Below are positions 1-7,985 of a DNA stretch of 64,000 nt, in pieces (position 1 is the first letter of the stretch; each line of letters starts with the position of its first letter). The stretch covers positions 2,542,001 through 2,606,000 of the forward strand of contig NZ_CP049037.1 in the NCBI RefSeq assembly GCF_011040495.1. Direction: 5' to 3'. The position numbers and the translations under genes are program-made. The notes beneath the pieces were generated by a model. It ran no database searches and was not told where the DNA came from. It saw only the letters and a list, made by a program, of their open reading frames with translations. The DNA is from Pseudohalocynthiibacter aestuariivivens. Lineage in GTDB: Bacteria > Pseudomonadota > Alphaproteobacteria > Rhodobacterales > Rhodobacteraceae.

Positions 1-1039
1 GGATCTGAATCTGCCGCAATGCCGTAAATACCGGGTCGAGCAGCTGGAAGAGTTCTGGCGGCTGTGCGATGTCGAGCTACGCTACGCCCACCATCAGGAT
101 GTCCCCCGCGCAGTACAGATCTTGCAGGATGCGACGCATTTGATGTGTTATCGACTATCCGGTTGCGGCGATGTGCCGATGCTGCTGTACGAGGCGCGTC
201 GTCTTCGTCTGCCGATCCTCTATGATATTGACGATCCGCTGTTCTCGATTTCCGCCTACGAAACTTACGCGAATATGACCGTTCTCGAACCGGGCTTGCA
301 GGCGCATTTCGCGGCAGAGGCGCCGCGCTATCTGGAAACGATGAATGGTTGTGATGCGGTGTCAGTCTCGACGCCGGGGCTGGCCGATCATGCGCGCCTT
401 TATACGTCGCGCCCGGTGTTCGTGCGACGCAACTTTGCTGATCAGGCCACGCTGCGGGCGGGCCAGCAGGCGATGCAGGCCAGCACCGATAATGAGGCGG
501 CGTTTCGGGTTGCTTTTGCCAGCGGATCACAAGGTCACGAAGCCGATTTTAAGATAATTGAGGCGGAACTGACCGCATTTCTGGCTGCTGATGGAAACCG
601 GCGGTTGATGATGCTGGGTCATTTTGAGCGACGGCATCTGCCAACCGCCATCGCGCGCCAGACTGAATGGCACAGCTTTACAAACTATGACACGTATTTG
701 CGGACGTTGGCGCAGGCCGATTGCGTGGTGATGCCGCTGGTGAGCGATCCGTTCAATCGCTGCAAGAGCGCGGTGCGCGCCATAGATGCCGCTGCCGTCG
801 GCACACCTGCCATATGCAGCGCGGTCGGGGATTTGCCACAGGTGGTGCGTCACGATCAGACGGGTTTTGTTGCCCGGTCATCGCGCGACTGGGGCGGTTC
901 GTTGAACACTCTGGCGCGTGATCCGGGCGCGGCGCGTGCGATGGGCCTCCGGGCCCGTCGCAATCTGGAACAGCATTGGTCGGCACAGGCGGCCCCGCAT
1001 ATCGTTGACCCTGACCTCATGGATTGGGTGCTGGCATGA
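1..1039 (+). CDS. Glycosyltransferase, 5' end outside window
   Basis: The reading frame is open from base 2 to the TGA at 1037-1039, so the gene starts upstream of the window; about 345 codons are visible. The C-terminal half has the look of a GT4-type (GT-B fold) glycosyltransferase: a region ending in CKSAVRAIDAAAVGTPAICS followed by a GDLPQVV segment and a GFVA segment, the usual nucleotide-sugar binding end of this fold. It probably transfers a sugar during surface polysaccharide or glycan synthesis; donor and acceptor cannot be told. The next glycosyltransferase starts at 1036, overlapping the stop by four bases (ATGA), so the two are co-translated. A TTG at 122 could be mistaken for a start, but the conserved-looking sequence before it argues against that. 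Confidence 0.8.
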   Translation, partial: DLNLPQCRKYRVEQLEEFWRLCDVELRYAHHQDVPRAVQILQDATHLMCYRLSGCGDVPMLLYEARRLRLPILYDIDDPLFSISAYETYANMTVLEPGLQAHFAAEAPRYLETMNGCDAVSVSTPGLADHARLYTSRPVFVRRNFADQATLRAGQQAMQASTDNEAAFRVAFASGSQGHEADFKIIEAELTAFLAADGNRRLMMLGHFERRHLPTAIARQTEWHSFTNYDTYLRTLAQADCVVMPLVSDPFNRCKSAVRAIDAAAVGTPAICSAVGDLPQVVRHDQTGFVARSSRDWGGSLNTLARDPGAARAMGLRARRNLEQHWSAQAAPHIVDPDLMDWVLA

Positions 1040-2307
1040 GCGGGCCACATATTCTGATCGTTAACGTGTTTTTCGCGCCAAACGCCTATGGCGGTGCGAC
1101 CATCGTCGCCGAAGAAGTGGCCCATGCTCTGCGCCGCAAGGGGTGCCTGATCACGGCGATCTCGTTGATCAGCCGGGCAGAGCTGGCCCCCTATGCCGTG
1201 ATCAAATCCGAAGTGAATGGCCTGACGTCCTACCTCGTCAATGTCCCCGAGGGGCGCAGTTATGCCGCACGCTATAACAATGCTGATCTGGCAGAGAGTA
1301 TCGGCGGGCTGATTGACAGGCTCGTGCCTGATCTGGTGCATGTGCATTGCGTGCAGGACGTCGGTGCCGGTGTGATCGAGGTCGCCAAGGCGCGCGGTCT
1401 GCCTGTGGTGCTCAGCGTGCATGATTTCTGGTGGCTATGCGAGCGTCAATTTATGATCACCCCCGATCAGCGATATTGCGGGCAGGCACCTGTGTGCCTG
1501 TCACGCTGTCGTGGCTGTGTCGAGGATTTCAGCGCCGCGCGTACACGCGATACCTATCTCAAGCGGCAAGCGGCGCTGGCGGACATCGTGACCTATCCAA
1601 GTCAATTTGCCCGTGACTTGTGCGAGGCATCCGGTCTGGCACCCGGACGCGGCACTGTCTGGCGAAATGGCGTGTGCCTGCCAGATTCCACGTACTTTGT
1701 TGCGCAAACAGCGCGCCGGGCGACAGACGCGCGGCTGGCCTTTGGTTATCTTGGCGGCCCCGCACAAATCAAAGGTTGGCCAGATATCCACGCCGCCTTT
1801 GCCGGGTTGGAGCGCGACGATTTCACCATGCATCTGGTCGACGGCGCATTGGATGGCGGATGGTGGACAGGGATTGATCTGACCGGACTGCCCGGTGAAT
1901 GGCAGATACACCCAAGGTTTTCGCAAGCTGAGATGGATACCTTCTATGCCCAAATCGACGTTCTACTGTTTCCGTCGCAATGGAAGGAAACCTTTGGTCT
2001 GGCAATTCGCGAGGCGCTGGCGCGCGGCATTCGCGTGATCCAGACCGACAGCGGCGGCACGGTCGAACATTCGCGGGTCGTGGCCGCTGACCTGATCCCG
2101 ATTGGCGCGGGCCCTGCGCCGCTGCGCGCGCAAATTGCCACTCAGCTGGATCGCGGGATAGGACCGACTGCGCCGGTACACGTCGCAACTTATGATGATC
2201 AGGCGGCAGAACTTTTGACCCTCATTCGCCCACTATTAGGTGACGTCAGTTGTCGGCCTGAAGCAACGCCAGCAGCCCGTCCCGATAGTTGGGGTAGTGC
2301 AGCGTGA
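1036..2307 (+). CDS. Glycosyltransferase family 4 protein
   Basis: The product is 423 residues. The N-terminus (HILIVNVFFAPNAYGGATIV) is typical of GT-B glycosyltransferases with a glycine-rich acceptor-side loop. Near residue 320 is KETFGLAIREALARG, the E-x7-E motif of the GT4 family that contacts the nucleotide sugar. A cysteine-rich stretch near residues 145-165 (CGQAPVCLSRCRGC) is often seen in GT4 enzymes of this type. The start chosen is ATG 1036, which overlaps the stop of the preceding glycosyltransferase; a TTG at 1024 would add four residues. Its last 62 bases overlap antisense the end of the convergent epimerase gene. The likely role is assembly of a cell-surface glycan; specificity is unknown. 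Confidence 0.85.
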   Translation: MSGPHILIVNVFFAPNAYGGATIVAEEVAHALRRKGCLITAISLISRAELAPYAVIKSEVNGLTSYLVNVPEGRSYAARYNNADLAESIGGLIDRLVPDLVHVHCVQDVGAGVIEVAKARGLPVVLSVHDFWWLCERQFMITPDQRYCGQAPVCLSRCRGCVEDFSAARTRDTYLKRQAALADIVTYPSQFARDLCEASGLAPGRGTVWRNGVCLPDSTYFVAQTARRATDARLAFGYLGGPAQIKGWPDIHAAFAGLERDDFTMHLVDGALDGGWWTGIDLTGLPGEWQIHPRFSQAEMDTFYAQIDVLLFPSQWKETFGLAIREALARGIRVIQTDSGGTVEHSRVVAADLIPIGAGPAPLRAQIATQLDRGIGPTAPVHVATYDDQAAELLTLIRPLLGDVSCRPEATPAARPDSWGSAA

Positions 2308-3100
2308 TGCCCAACTCCTGCTTGATCAGATCGTTGCGCACGCGTTTCGACTCGGCATAGAAGCTGCGTGCCATAGGCGTCATGTCTGCATCGTCAAACT
2401 GCGTTGCAGGCGGGACCGGCAGGTGCAGTAACTCGGCGGCATAGCCGATCACGTCTTCGGGCGGCGCGGGGTCGTCGTCGCAGACGTTATAGACAGCACC
2501 CGGTCTCGGCGCGCGGATCGAGGCCAGCAACACCTGCGCGATATCTTCGACATGAATACGGCTGAACACTTGCCCCGGCTTGACAATCCGTCGCGCCGTG
2601 CCTGCGCGAACCTTGGCAAAAGGACCGCGGCCCGGCCCGTAAATTCCTGCAAGACGAAAAATGTGCAACGGCAGATCAGGGATCGCCCGCCACGCGGCTT
2701 CGGCGTCGACACGCATCTGGCCGCGACGGGTGCTGGGGGTCAGCGGTGTTGTCTCATCCACCCAGCCGCCTGCGTGATCGCCGTAAACGCCCGTTGTCGA
2801 CAGGTAGCCAACCCATTCCAGATGTGGTGCAAGGCGTGTGATGTGATGACCCAGTGCATTCAGCATCGGATCGCCGTCCGCATCAGGCCCCGCCGAAATC
2901 AGCAGATGTGTGGCCTGCGCTAGCACCGGACCGAGGTCCGTGCCGGGAAAGCTCACGATCTCGGCGCTACCGACCGTCGTCTGTGCGGTCTTGTCCTCGC
3001 GGCGAGTGGTGCCGATCACCTTCCAGTCGTCGGGTGATAGCAGACGTGTCAGGGCGCGGGCACAGTAGCCGTGGCCAAAAGAAAGCAGTGTTCGGGTCAT
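2246..3100 (-). CDS. SDR / NAD-dependent epimerase (YeeZ-like)
   Basis: This 284-residue protein begins MTRTLLSFGHGYCARALTRL, a Rossmann dinucleotide-binding loop placed right at the N-terminus. It continues with a segment around residues 95-105 (GYLSTTGVYGDHAGGWVDE) that has the ST-x-VYG pattern of extended SDR enzymes, and FRLAGIYGPGRGP further on. These features match the NAD-dependent epimerase/dehydratase group that includes E. coli YeeZ; the substrate of that group is not established. The catalytic Y-x3-K is not clear, as in many atypical SDRs. The gene is convergent with the glycosyltransferase and overlaps it by 62 bases at the 3' ends. It stands alone, with the next minus-strand gene ending 67 bases upstream of its start. 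Confidence 0.8.
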   Translation of the reverse strand: MTRTLLSFGHGYCARALTRLLSPDDWKVIGTTRREDKTAQTTVGSAEIVSFPGTDLGPVLAQATHLLISAGPDADGDPMLNALGHHITRLAPHLEWVGYLSTTGVYGDHAGGWVDETTPLTPSTRRGQMRVDAEAAWRAIPDLPLHIFRLAGIYGPGRGPFAKVRAGTARRIVKPGQVFSRIHVEDIAQVLLASIRAPRPGAVYNVCDDDPAPPEDVIGYAAELLHLPVPPATQFDDADMTPMARSFYAESKRVRNDLIKQELGITLHYPNYRDGLLALLQADN

Positions 3101-3167
3101 GCCCCAGATATGCGCGCGCCCCGCTCTATTGGCAAGCGTCCCGTCTCACGGCCAGAGGACTCTGGCC

Positions 3168-3605
3168 TCATAACGGAAGCGACGCCACCCACGCATAGCC
3201 GTTTTCACACAGGATATAGGCTTCTCGCAGGCCGTGCGGCTTGTCTTTAGCGGGCTGTAGAACATGCGCGCCAATCGCCTCTGCGCGGGCCTGTGCCGCG
3301 TCTGGATGGGTGTGGTAGAAACGGAATTCGGCGCCGCCACCCCGCGCGCCTGCCTCGGGGATGAGGCTGGGCAGCGGATTTGAATGATAGGTCCCATCAC
3401 TATGTACCTGCATGACGCTGCCATGATAGCGGATGATCGCGAAATCATCCGTGATCTGATGCGCTTCGACACCGAAAACCTCGGTTAAAAAATGCACCTG
3501 CCGTCGCACATCCCGCACCAGAATATTCAGACCGATCCCCGTGAGTGACGCGCCGAACGCTTCGGCGCTGATGGTCTCGTAATCCATGACCTGATCTATC
3601 CCCAT
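3168..3605 (-). CDS. VOC family (glyoxalase/bleomycin resistance) protein
   Basis: The 145-residue product has the vicinal oxygen chelate pattern: GIGLNILVRDVRRQVHFLTE at the start, a RYHGSVMQVHSD strand, and a C-terminal segment with HGLREAYILCENGYAW. VOC proteins bind a metal through His/Glu residues of two beta-alpha-beta-beta-beta modules; several His and Glu are present but I cannot assign ligands. The start is ATG 3605 because AGGAG lies four bases upstream; an ATG at 3587 has a poorer ribosome site. The frame stays open much further upstream, but that part is antisense to amn and reads as non-protein. Function within the family (glyoxalase, dioxygenase or resistance) is not determinable. 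Confidence 0.8.
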   Translation of the reverse strand: MGIDQVMDYETISAEAFGASLTGIGLNILVRDVRRQVHFLTEVFGVEAHQITDDFAIIRYHGSVMQVHSDGTYHSNPLPSLIPEAGARGGGAEFRFYHTHPDAAQARAEAIGAHVLQPAKDKPHGLREAYILCENGYAWVASLPL

Positions 3606-3677
3606 CCCGCTCCTGCACAGCTTGATCCCCGCGCCGCCGCGTGTCAACGTGCCCGCCAACAAGCGAGGCAGGCCACT

Positions 3678-5156
3678 ATGCAGCAGGCGGACAGGACCAT
3701 CGACATTCCCGACGCGCCGCCCCCGGCGCAATTCACGGACGCGCACGCGGCGGTTGATCACCTCTGCACGCTTTACGACATGGCGGTGCGATTCCTGTGC
3801 CAATCCTTTGATGCGGCAATGACAGGTCCGGTGCCGTCGCGCCGTATTCGCGCCTATTATCCAGAGATCCGGATCACCACGTCCTCGTTCGCCAAGGTGG
3901 ACAGCCGGCTTAGCTTTGGCCACGTATCGGCACCGGGGACACATGCCACCACGATCACCCGGCCCGACCTGTTCCGCAGTTACCTGACCCAGCAGATCGA
4001 ACTGCTGATGGAAAACCACAATGTGCCGATCAGCATCGGCGTGTCAGATACGCCGATACCGGTGCATTTTGCCGTGGCGCAGGATTCCGAATTGACTGTC
4101 CCGCATGCAGGCGCGGCGCGGTTCACCCTGCGCGATGTTTTTGACGTCCCCGACCTCAGTACCACCAACGACGATATCGTGAACGGGACCGCGCGCGCCG
4201 CCCCTGACGGGACCGAGCCACTGGCGCCCTTCACCGCGCAACGCGTCGACTATTCGCTGGCTCGGCTGGCGCATTACACAGCGACCGAACCGGCGCATTT
4301 CCAGAACCACGTCCTGTTCACCAACTATCAGTTCTACGTGTCCGAGTTCGAAGCCTACGCCCGCCGTGCACTCGCTGATCCCGATAGCGGCTACACCAGC
4401 TTTGTCAGTACCGACAATGTAGAGATCACCGATCCAGAGGCGCCGCTGGAGGTGCCGCTGAAACTGCCGCAGATGCCAGCCTATCACCTCAAGCGACCGG
4501 GCGGCACGGGCATCACGCTGGTCAATATCGGCATCGGCCCGTCCAACGCCAAGACCGCGACAGATCACATCGCGGTGCTGCGTCCACATGCCTGGATCAT
4601 GGTCGGTCACTGCGCTGGTCTGCGCAATTCCCAGAGCTTGGGGGATTTCGTTCTGGCGCATGCTTATCTGCGCGAAGATGGCGTACTGGATGCCGACGTC
4701 CCCATATGGGTGCCGATCCCCGCATTGGCCGAAATCCAGATCGCGCTCCAAGAAGCGGTTGCCGAGGAAACCCAGCTGACCGGGTATGACCTGAAACGGA
4801 TCATGCGCACCGGCACTGTTGCCAGTCTTGATAACCGCAACTGGGAATTGCGTGACCAGTCTGGCCCGGTGCAGCGCCTCAGCCAGAGCCGGGCCATCGC
4901 GCTGGATATGGAAAGTGCGACAATCGCCGCCAACGGGTTTCGCTTTCGCGTACCCTATGGCACGCTTTTGTGCGTCTCAGACAAACCTCTGCATGGCGAG
5001 TTGAAGCTGCCCGGCATGGCGTCTGATTTCTATAATGCGCAGGTTGCCCGCCACCTGATGATCGGAATTCGTGCAATGGAAACGCTGGCGAAAATGCCAC
5101 TGGAACGCATTCACAGTCGGAAATTACGGTCATTTGAGGAAACAGCGTTCCTTTGA
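3678..5156 (+). CDS. amn: AMP nucleosidase
   Basis: This 492-residue protein hydrolyses AMP to adenine and ribose 5-phosphate, helping to set adenylate levels in the cytoplasm. The order fits the family: an N-terminal AMP nucleosidase domain with YYPEIRITTSSFAKVDSRLS and a TNYQFYVSEFE motif near residue 215, then a C-terminal nucleoside-phosphorylase-like domain. That domain contains NIGIGPSNAKTATDHIAVLR, a MVGHCAGLRNSQ segment, an ALDMESATIAANGF segment that holds the ribose-binding Glu, and SDKPLHGELKLPG with the catalytic-type Asp. The length is that of the E. coli Amn enzyme. It is transcribed divergently from the VOC gene, with a 72-base intergenic region. A HU gene follows after 131 bases and probably has its own promoter. 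Confidence 0.95.
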   Translation: MQQADRTIDIPDAPPPAQFTDAHAAVDHLCTLYDMAVRFLCQSFDAAMTGPVPSRRIRAYYPEIRITTSSFAKVDSRLSFGHVSAPGTHATTITRPDLFRSYLTQQIELLMENHNVPISIGVSDTPIPVHFAVAQDSELTVPHAGAARFTLRDVFDVPDLSTTNDDIVNGTARAAPDGTEPLAPFTAQRVDYSLARLAHYTATEPAHFQNHVLFTNYQFYVSEFEAYARRALADPDSGYTSFVSTDNVEITDPEAPLEVPLKLPQMPAYHLKRPGGTGITLVNIGIGPSNAKTATDHIAVLRPHAWIMVGHCAGLRNSQSLGDFVLAHAYLREDGVLDADVPIWVPIPALAEIQIALQEAVAEETQLTGYDLKRIMRTGTVASLDNRNWELRDQSGPVQRLSQSRAIALDMESATIAANGFRFRVPYGTLLCVSDKPLHGELKLPGMASDFYNAQVARHLMIGIRAMETLAKMPLERIHSRKLRSFEETAFL

Positions 5157-5287
5157 AGGACGAAAAACCGCCGAAAATCCTATATTTTCGCTTTATTCGC
5201 TGCCACTATTCGTTGTGTTACCCCACAAGATAGCGTTAAATTACGCCAATGAGGCCCAAGGAACGGGCAGTTTAAGGAGACCATAAA

Positions 5288-5575
5288 ATGGCAAAACCTA
5301 TGACCAAAACCCAGCTCGTTGCGGCTCTGGCCGAAGAGATGGACAGCGACAAGAAATCCGCAAGCGCGGCTCTTGATGCGATCATCGCCGTGATCACCAG
5401 CGAAGTATCGGGTGGTGGCGCCGTTACCCTGCCCGGCGTTGGCAAAATCTACTGCCGCGAGCGCCCCGAGCGTATGGTGCGCAACCCTGCCACCGGCGAG
5501 CAGATCAAGAAAGAAGCCGACAAGGTTGTCAAGATGACCATCGCCAAGGCGCTGAAGGACAGCGTGAACGGCTGA
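5288..5575 (+). CDS. hup: HU family DNA-binding protein
   Basis: This 95-residue histone-like protein (MAKPMTKTQLVAALAEEMDS...) bends and compacts DNA as a dimer. The DNA-clasping beta arm carries RNPATGEQIKKEADKVVKM, matching the RNPxTG core of HU/IHF proteins, with alanine at the variable position. The N-terminal helical body and length (about 90-95 residues) are those of HU rather than of longer HU-like proteins. A strong ribosome-binding site AAGGAG lies eight bases before the ATG. The gene is single and is followed at 5603 by a rho-independent terminator, so it is likely an independent, highly expressed unit. Confidence 0.93.
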   Translation: MAKPMTKTQLVAALAEEMDSDKKSASAALDAIIAVITSEVSGGGAVTLPGVGKIYCRERPERMVRNPATGEQIKKEADKVVKMTIAKALKDSVNG

Positions 5576-5602
5576 TCTTGCATTACGACCGAGTTTCGGA
5601 AA

Positions 5603-5636
5603 GGGTCGCCCATAGCGGGCGGCCCTTTTCAGTTTT
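5603..5636 (+). terminator. Rho-independent terminator of the HU gene
   Basis: The arm GGGTCGCCC (5603-5611) pairs with GGGCGGCCC (5617-5625) around a five-base loop, with one G-T wobble, and is followed by TTTTCAGTTTT. It lies 28 bases after the HU stop codon and before the EamA gene. Confidence 0.85.
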
Positions 5637-5656
5637 CAGGCAGGACATTCCACAAC

Positions 5657-6529
5657 ATGGATTTTCGCGCAATCATCATGGGCATCGCCTTTGCGGTCAT
5701 GTGGTCCAGTGCTTATACGTCTGCGCGGATCATCGTTCTGTCCGCGCCACCGGTCAGCGCGCTGGCGCTGCGGTTCCTGATCTCCGGCCTTCTGGGTATT
5801 CTGATTGCGCGGATGTTGGGGCAATCGTGGCGTCTGACGCCGCCGCAATGGCGCGCGACCATTGTGTTCGGGGTCTGTCAGAATGCGCTCTACCTCGGCC
5901 TCTACTTTGTGGCGATGCAGACAATTGAGGCATCGCTGGCTGCAATCATTGCCTCGACCATGCCGCTGTTGGTGGCGCTGGCCGGGTGGATTGTGTTCCG
6001 TGACCGGCTGCCACCTATCGCCGTGCTGGGTTTGCTGGCCGGCCTCGTCGGGGTGGTCATCATCATGGGCAACCGATTGTCGGATGGCGTTGACCTCTAT
6101 GGCCTGACGCTTTGTGTGGTCGGGGTGGTCGCGCTGACCATTGCGACACTGGCCGTCCGTGGGGCCACGTCGGGTGGGAATTTCCTGATGGTGGTGGGCC
6201 TGCAAATGCTGATCGGCAGCGCCGTACTCAGCGTTGCCGCCGTGGCGACCGAAACCATCGAAATCGCATGGAGCTGGCAACTGGTCGCTGCCTTTGCCTA
6301 TACCACGATTGTTCCCGGCCTCGGTGCCACGCTGGTGTGGTTCATGCTGGTCGAGCGGATCGGCGCCACACGGGCGGCGACGTTTCACTTTCTCAACCCG
6401 TTTCTTGGCGTTGCCATCGCCGCGCTGATCCTCAGTGAGCCATTACAACTCTATGATATCATCGGGGTTGCGGTGATCATGGCGGGTATCCTCGCGGTAC
6501 AACTGTCCAAGCGTCCCGGCCGATCCTGA
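5657..6529 (+). CDS. EamA/DMT-family transporter
   Basis: This 290-residue integral membrane protein has about ten hydrophobic segments arranged as two repeats of five, the drug/metabolite transporter pattern. Examples are GIAFAVMWSSAYTSARII near residue 10, LRFLISGLLGILIAR, and near the end FLNPFLGVAIAALILSEPL, the typical second-repeat motif of EamA proteins. Members export amino acids, nucleobases or drugs from the cytoplasm; the substrate cannot be inferred here. It is isolated between the HU terminator and a palindrome at 6538, with the next genes convergent. Confidence 0.85.
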   Translation: MDFRAIIMGIAFAVMWSSAYTSARIIVLSAPPVSALALRFLISGLLGILIARMLGQSWRLTPPQWRATIVFGVCQNALYLGLYFVAMQTIEASLAAIIASTMPLLVALAGWIVFRDRLPPIAVLGLLAGLVGVVIIMGNRLSDGVDLYGLTLCVVGVVALTIATLAVRGATSGGNFLMVVGLQMLIGSAVLSVAAVATETIEIAWSWQLVAAFAYTTIVPGLGATLVWFMLVERIGATRAATFHFLNPFLGVAIAALILSEPLQLYDIIGVAVIMAGILAVQLSKRPGRS

Positions 6530-6537
6530 TGGCGTAA

Positions 6538-6556
6538 GGTGGGTTTTCAACCCACC
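6538..6556. repeat. Intergenic palindrome, possible bidirectional terminator
   Basis: GGTGGGTT and AACCCACC form an 8-bp perfect stem around TTC, eight bases after the EamA stop codon and 15 bases beyond the stop of the convergent DUF1185 gene. There is no T-tract on the plus strand. From general familiarity, GGTGGGTTTTCAACCCACC is a palindrome common between roseobacter genes; that recollection is not checked here. Confidence 0.5.
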
Positions 6557-6571
6557 GCGCGCTCTGCGCCG

Positions 6572-7153
6572 CTAGCGCAACCCATCCTCGCCTGTTACAT
6601 CCTCAACGCGCAAGCCGCCCATCCGGTCGTGGATGCGTCCGCCGCGCGACATCGCCAGCACGAATAGCAACTCATCACGGCGTGGCCCATCCGGCAGCCC
6701 CACCTCCATCGCGTCGAAATGGCTGCGCACATAGGCGGCGTTGATATGGCCGAGTGGAACGTCGATCCGGCTGCCGGGTCCGCCTTGTTTCATCGCGGAT
6801 GGCACAATCGCCTTCGCTTCGCCCAGCCGGGCACGCATCGCATAGCCACCGGGCACATGCCACAGCGCGGTGTGCTCCAGCTCGCCATCCTCGCCGCACA
6901 TCGCGGCCTTGCCATAGCCGTCGACCCCCTCGGCACCGCCCATCGCGTCGATCAATCGTTCGGTCATCGACAGGCCCAGGGGTTTCAGATCGTCCATGGC
7001 CGATTGCAGGTCATCGGTATAGCCGCCCGCGAACGGATTGCACACCAGCGCGGCAATAGCAGCCCGACGGCGCGGCAGGTCTGGCGCAGGCCCGCCGTCA
7101 TGGTGGATATCCTCGACGAACAGCATCGTCTTGCGCAGGGTGAATTCAGGCAT
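6572..7153 (-). CDS. DUF1185 'amino acid synthesis' family protein
   Basis: The 193-residue protein starts MPEFTLRKTMLFVEDIHHDG and has RRRAAIAALVCNPFAGGYTDD, the pattern of the DUF1185 (PF06684) family. The family name 'amino acid synthesis' is not backed by a known reaction to my knowledge. Its start overlaps the stop of the UPF0280 gene by eight bases, so it is the last gene of a five-gene coupled operon with a Mo hydroxylase and a 6-hydroxynicotinate-reductase-like enzyme. That setting suggests a ring-cleavage, hydrolysis or isomerisation step, but this is inference. GHINAAYVRSHFDAMEVG and the final RGGRIHDRMGG segment are other conserved-looking stretches. Confidence 0.75.
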   Translation of the reverse strand: MPEFTLRKTMLFVEDIHHDGGPAPDLPRRRAAIAALVCNPFAGGYTDDLQSAMDDLKPLGLSMTERLIDAMGGAEGVDGYGKAAMCGEDGELEHTALWHVPGGYAMRARLGEAKAIVPSAMKQGGPGSRIDVPLGHINAAYVRSHFDAMEVGLPDGPRRDELLFVLAMSRGGRIHDRMGGLRVEDVTGEDGLR

Positions 7154-7985
7154 CTATCGGCTCCAGTTCGGGGTGTAACAGCGTCATTGTGTGCGTCAGA
7201 ACCTGCTGCCCGCCGAGGCAAAGCGCGGCGGCACAGATTAGGCCACGCTTGCGGTAGGTTTCCGCAGTTCTCAGTCCTCTGCCAAGCGCGCGCGCGATCT
7301 CAAGATCTGTCAGCGGGCCGACGGCCACGGTCACGGCGCGCGTGCCCAGATCACTGTCGGCAAAGACCTCACTGGCGGGCAGACGCGCAATTGCAGGATG
7401 GCCGGGGAGGTCAACGGCATTGGCAATCAATGTTGCTGCGGCATCGGCCATTGCGGCGTTTCGGGCCAGAACAGTGACACTATCGGCAATCCCCAGCGAC
7501 TGACTGCGCCCGCGCCAGCCCGACGTGGCAATGCCGCGCGCCGCATCCCGATGGTCAACGCGCGCCTGCCCGCTTGCCGCGCTGGCAATCGCGGCAGTCA
7601 TGCTCTGACCGGGCGTCAGGTAAAAGGCGACATCGCCGCCATTGTTCACATAGCCCTTGTCGATGCCCGGTCCGTCGCACAGCGCCGTCAGCACCGCATC
7701 CGCCCCGGCCCCGGCAACCGCAGCCATAGGCGTGATGAACTCCGCAAAAGGCGCGGTCACAGCAACCATCGTCGCTGCAACGGCGCCACGCGGCGGCGGT
7801 CCTTGCGGGGCACGCAGACGGGGCAATTCCACGGCCAGTTCTTCCAGCAACGTATCGAACCGCGCTATTGCGCGAGATAATCCAGCGGCGCGTCCGGGGC
7901 CCGTCGCCCCCACGATCATATCAATCGGCCCGTGATGCAGATGCAGCCGCCCCCCAGAGATCCACGTTACCTGCGCGCCGCTCAT
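7146..7985 (-). CDS. UPF0280 family protein (ApbE-like fold)
   Basis: The 279-residue protein contains AAVAGAGADAVLTALCDGPG, KGYVNNGGDVAFYLTPGQSM, GIATSGWRGRSQSLGIADSV and ANAVDLPGHPAI. This is the motif order of UPF0280 proteins, which resemble ApbE-type FAD:protein FMN transferases. NNGGDVA and the SGWRGRSQSLGIADSVTV stretch are where ApbE enzymes bind FAD and metal; whether this protein flavinylates a partner or degrades a substrate is unknown. It overlaps the upstream reductase gene by four bases (ATGA) and the downstream DUF1185 gene by eight, so all are made together. No signal peptide is seen; it should be cytoplasmic. Confidence 0.78.
   Translation of the reverse strand: MSGAQVTWISGGRLHLHHGPIDMIVGATGPGRAAGLSRAIARFDTLLEELAVELPRLRAPQGPPPRGAVAATMVAVTAPFAEFITPMAAVAGAGADAVLTALCDGPGIDKGYVNNGGDVAFYLTPGQSMTAAIASAASGQARVDHRDAARGIATSGWRGRSQSLGIADSVTVLARNAAMADAAATLIANAVDLPGHPAIARLPASEVFADSDLGTRAVTVAVGPLTDLEIARALGRGLRTAETYRKRGLICAAALCLGGQQVLTHTMTLLHPELEPIDA

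Noticed and set aside
856..1422. Long minus-strand frame over the two glycosyltransferase genes
   Set aside because: It is antisense to well-supported genes, has no family pattern and poor codon character; it is a shadow.
3606..4019. N-terminal extension of the VOC gene
   Set aside because: The upstream frame is antisense to amn; the good ribosome site at the ATG 3605 supports the shorter protein.
4044..4751. Long minus-strand frame within amn
   Set aside because: Antisense to AMP nucleosidase, with no recognisable motif.
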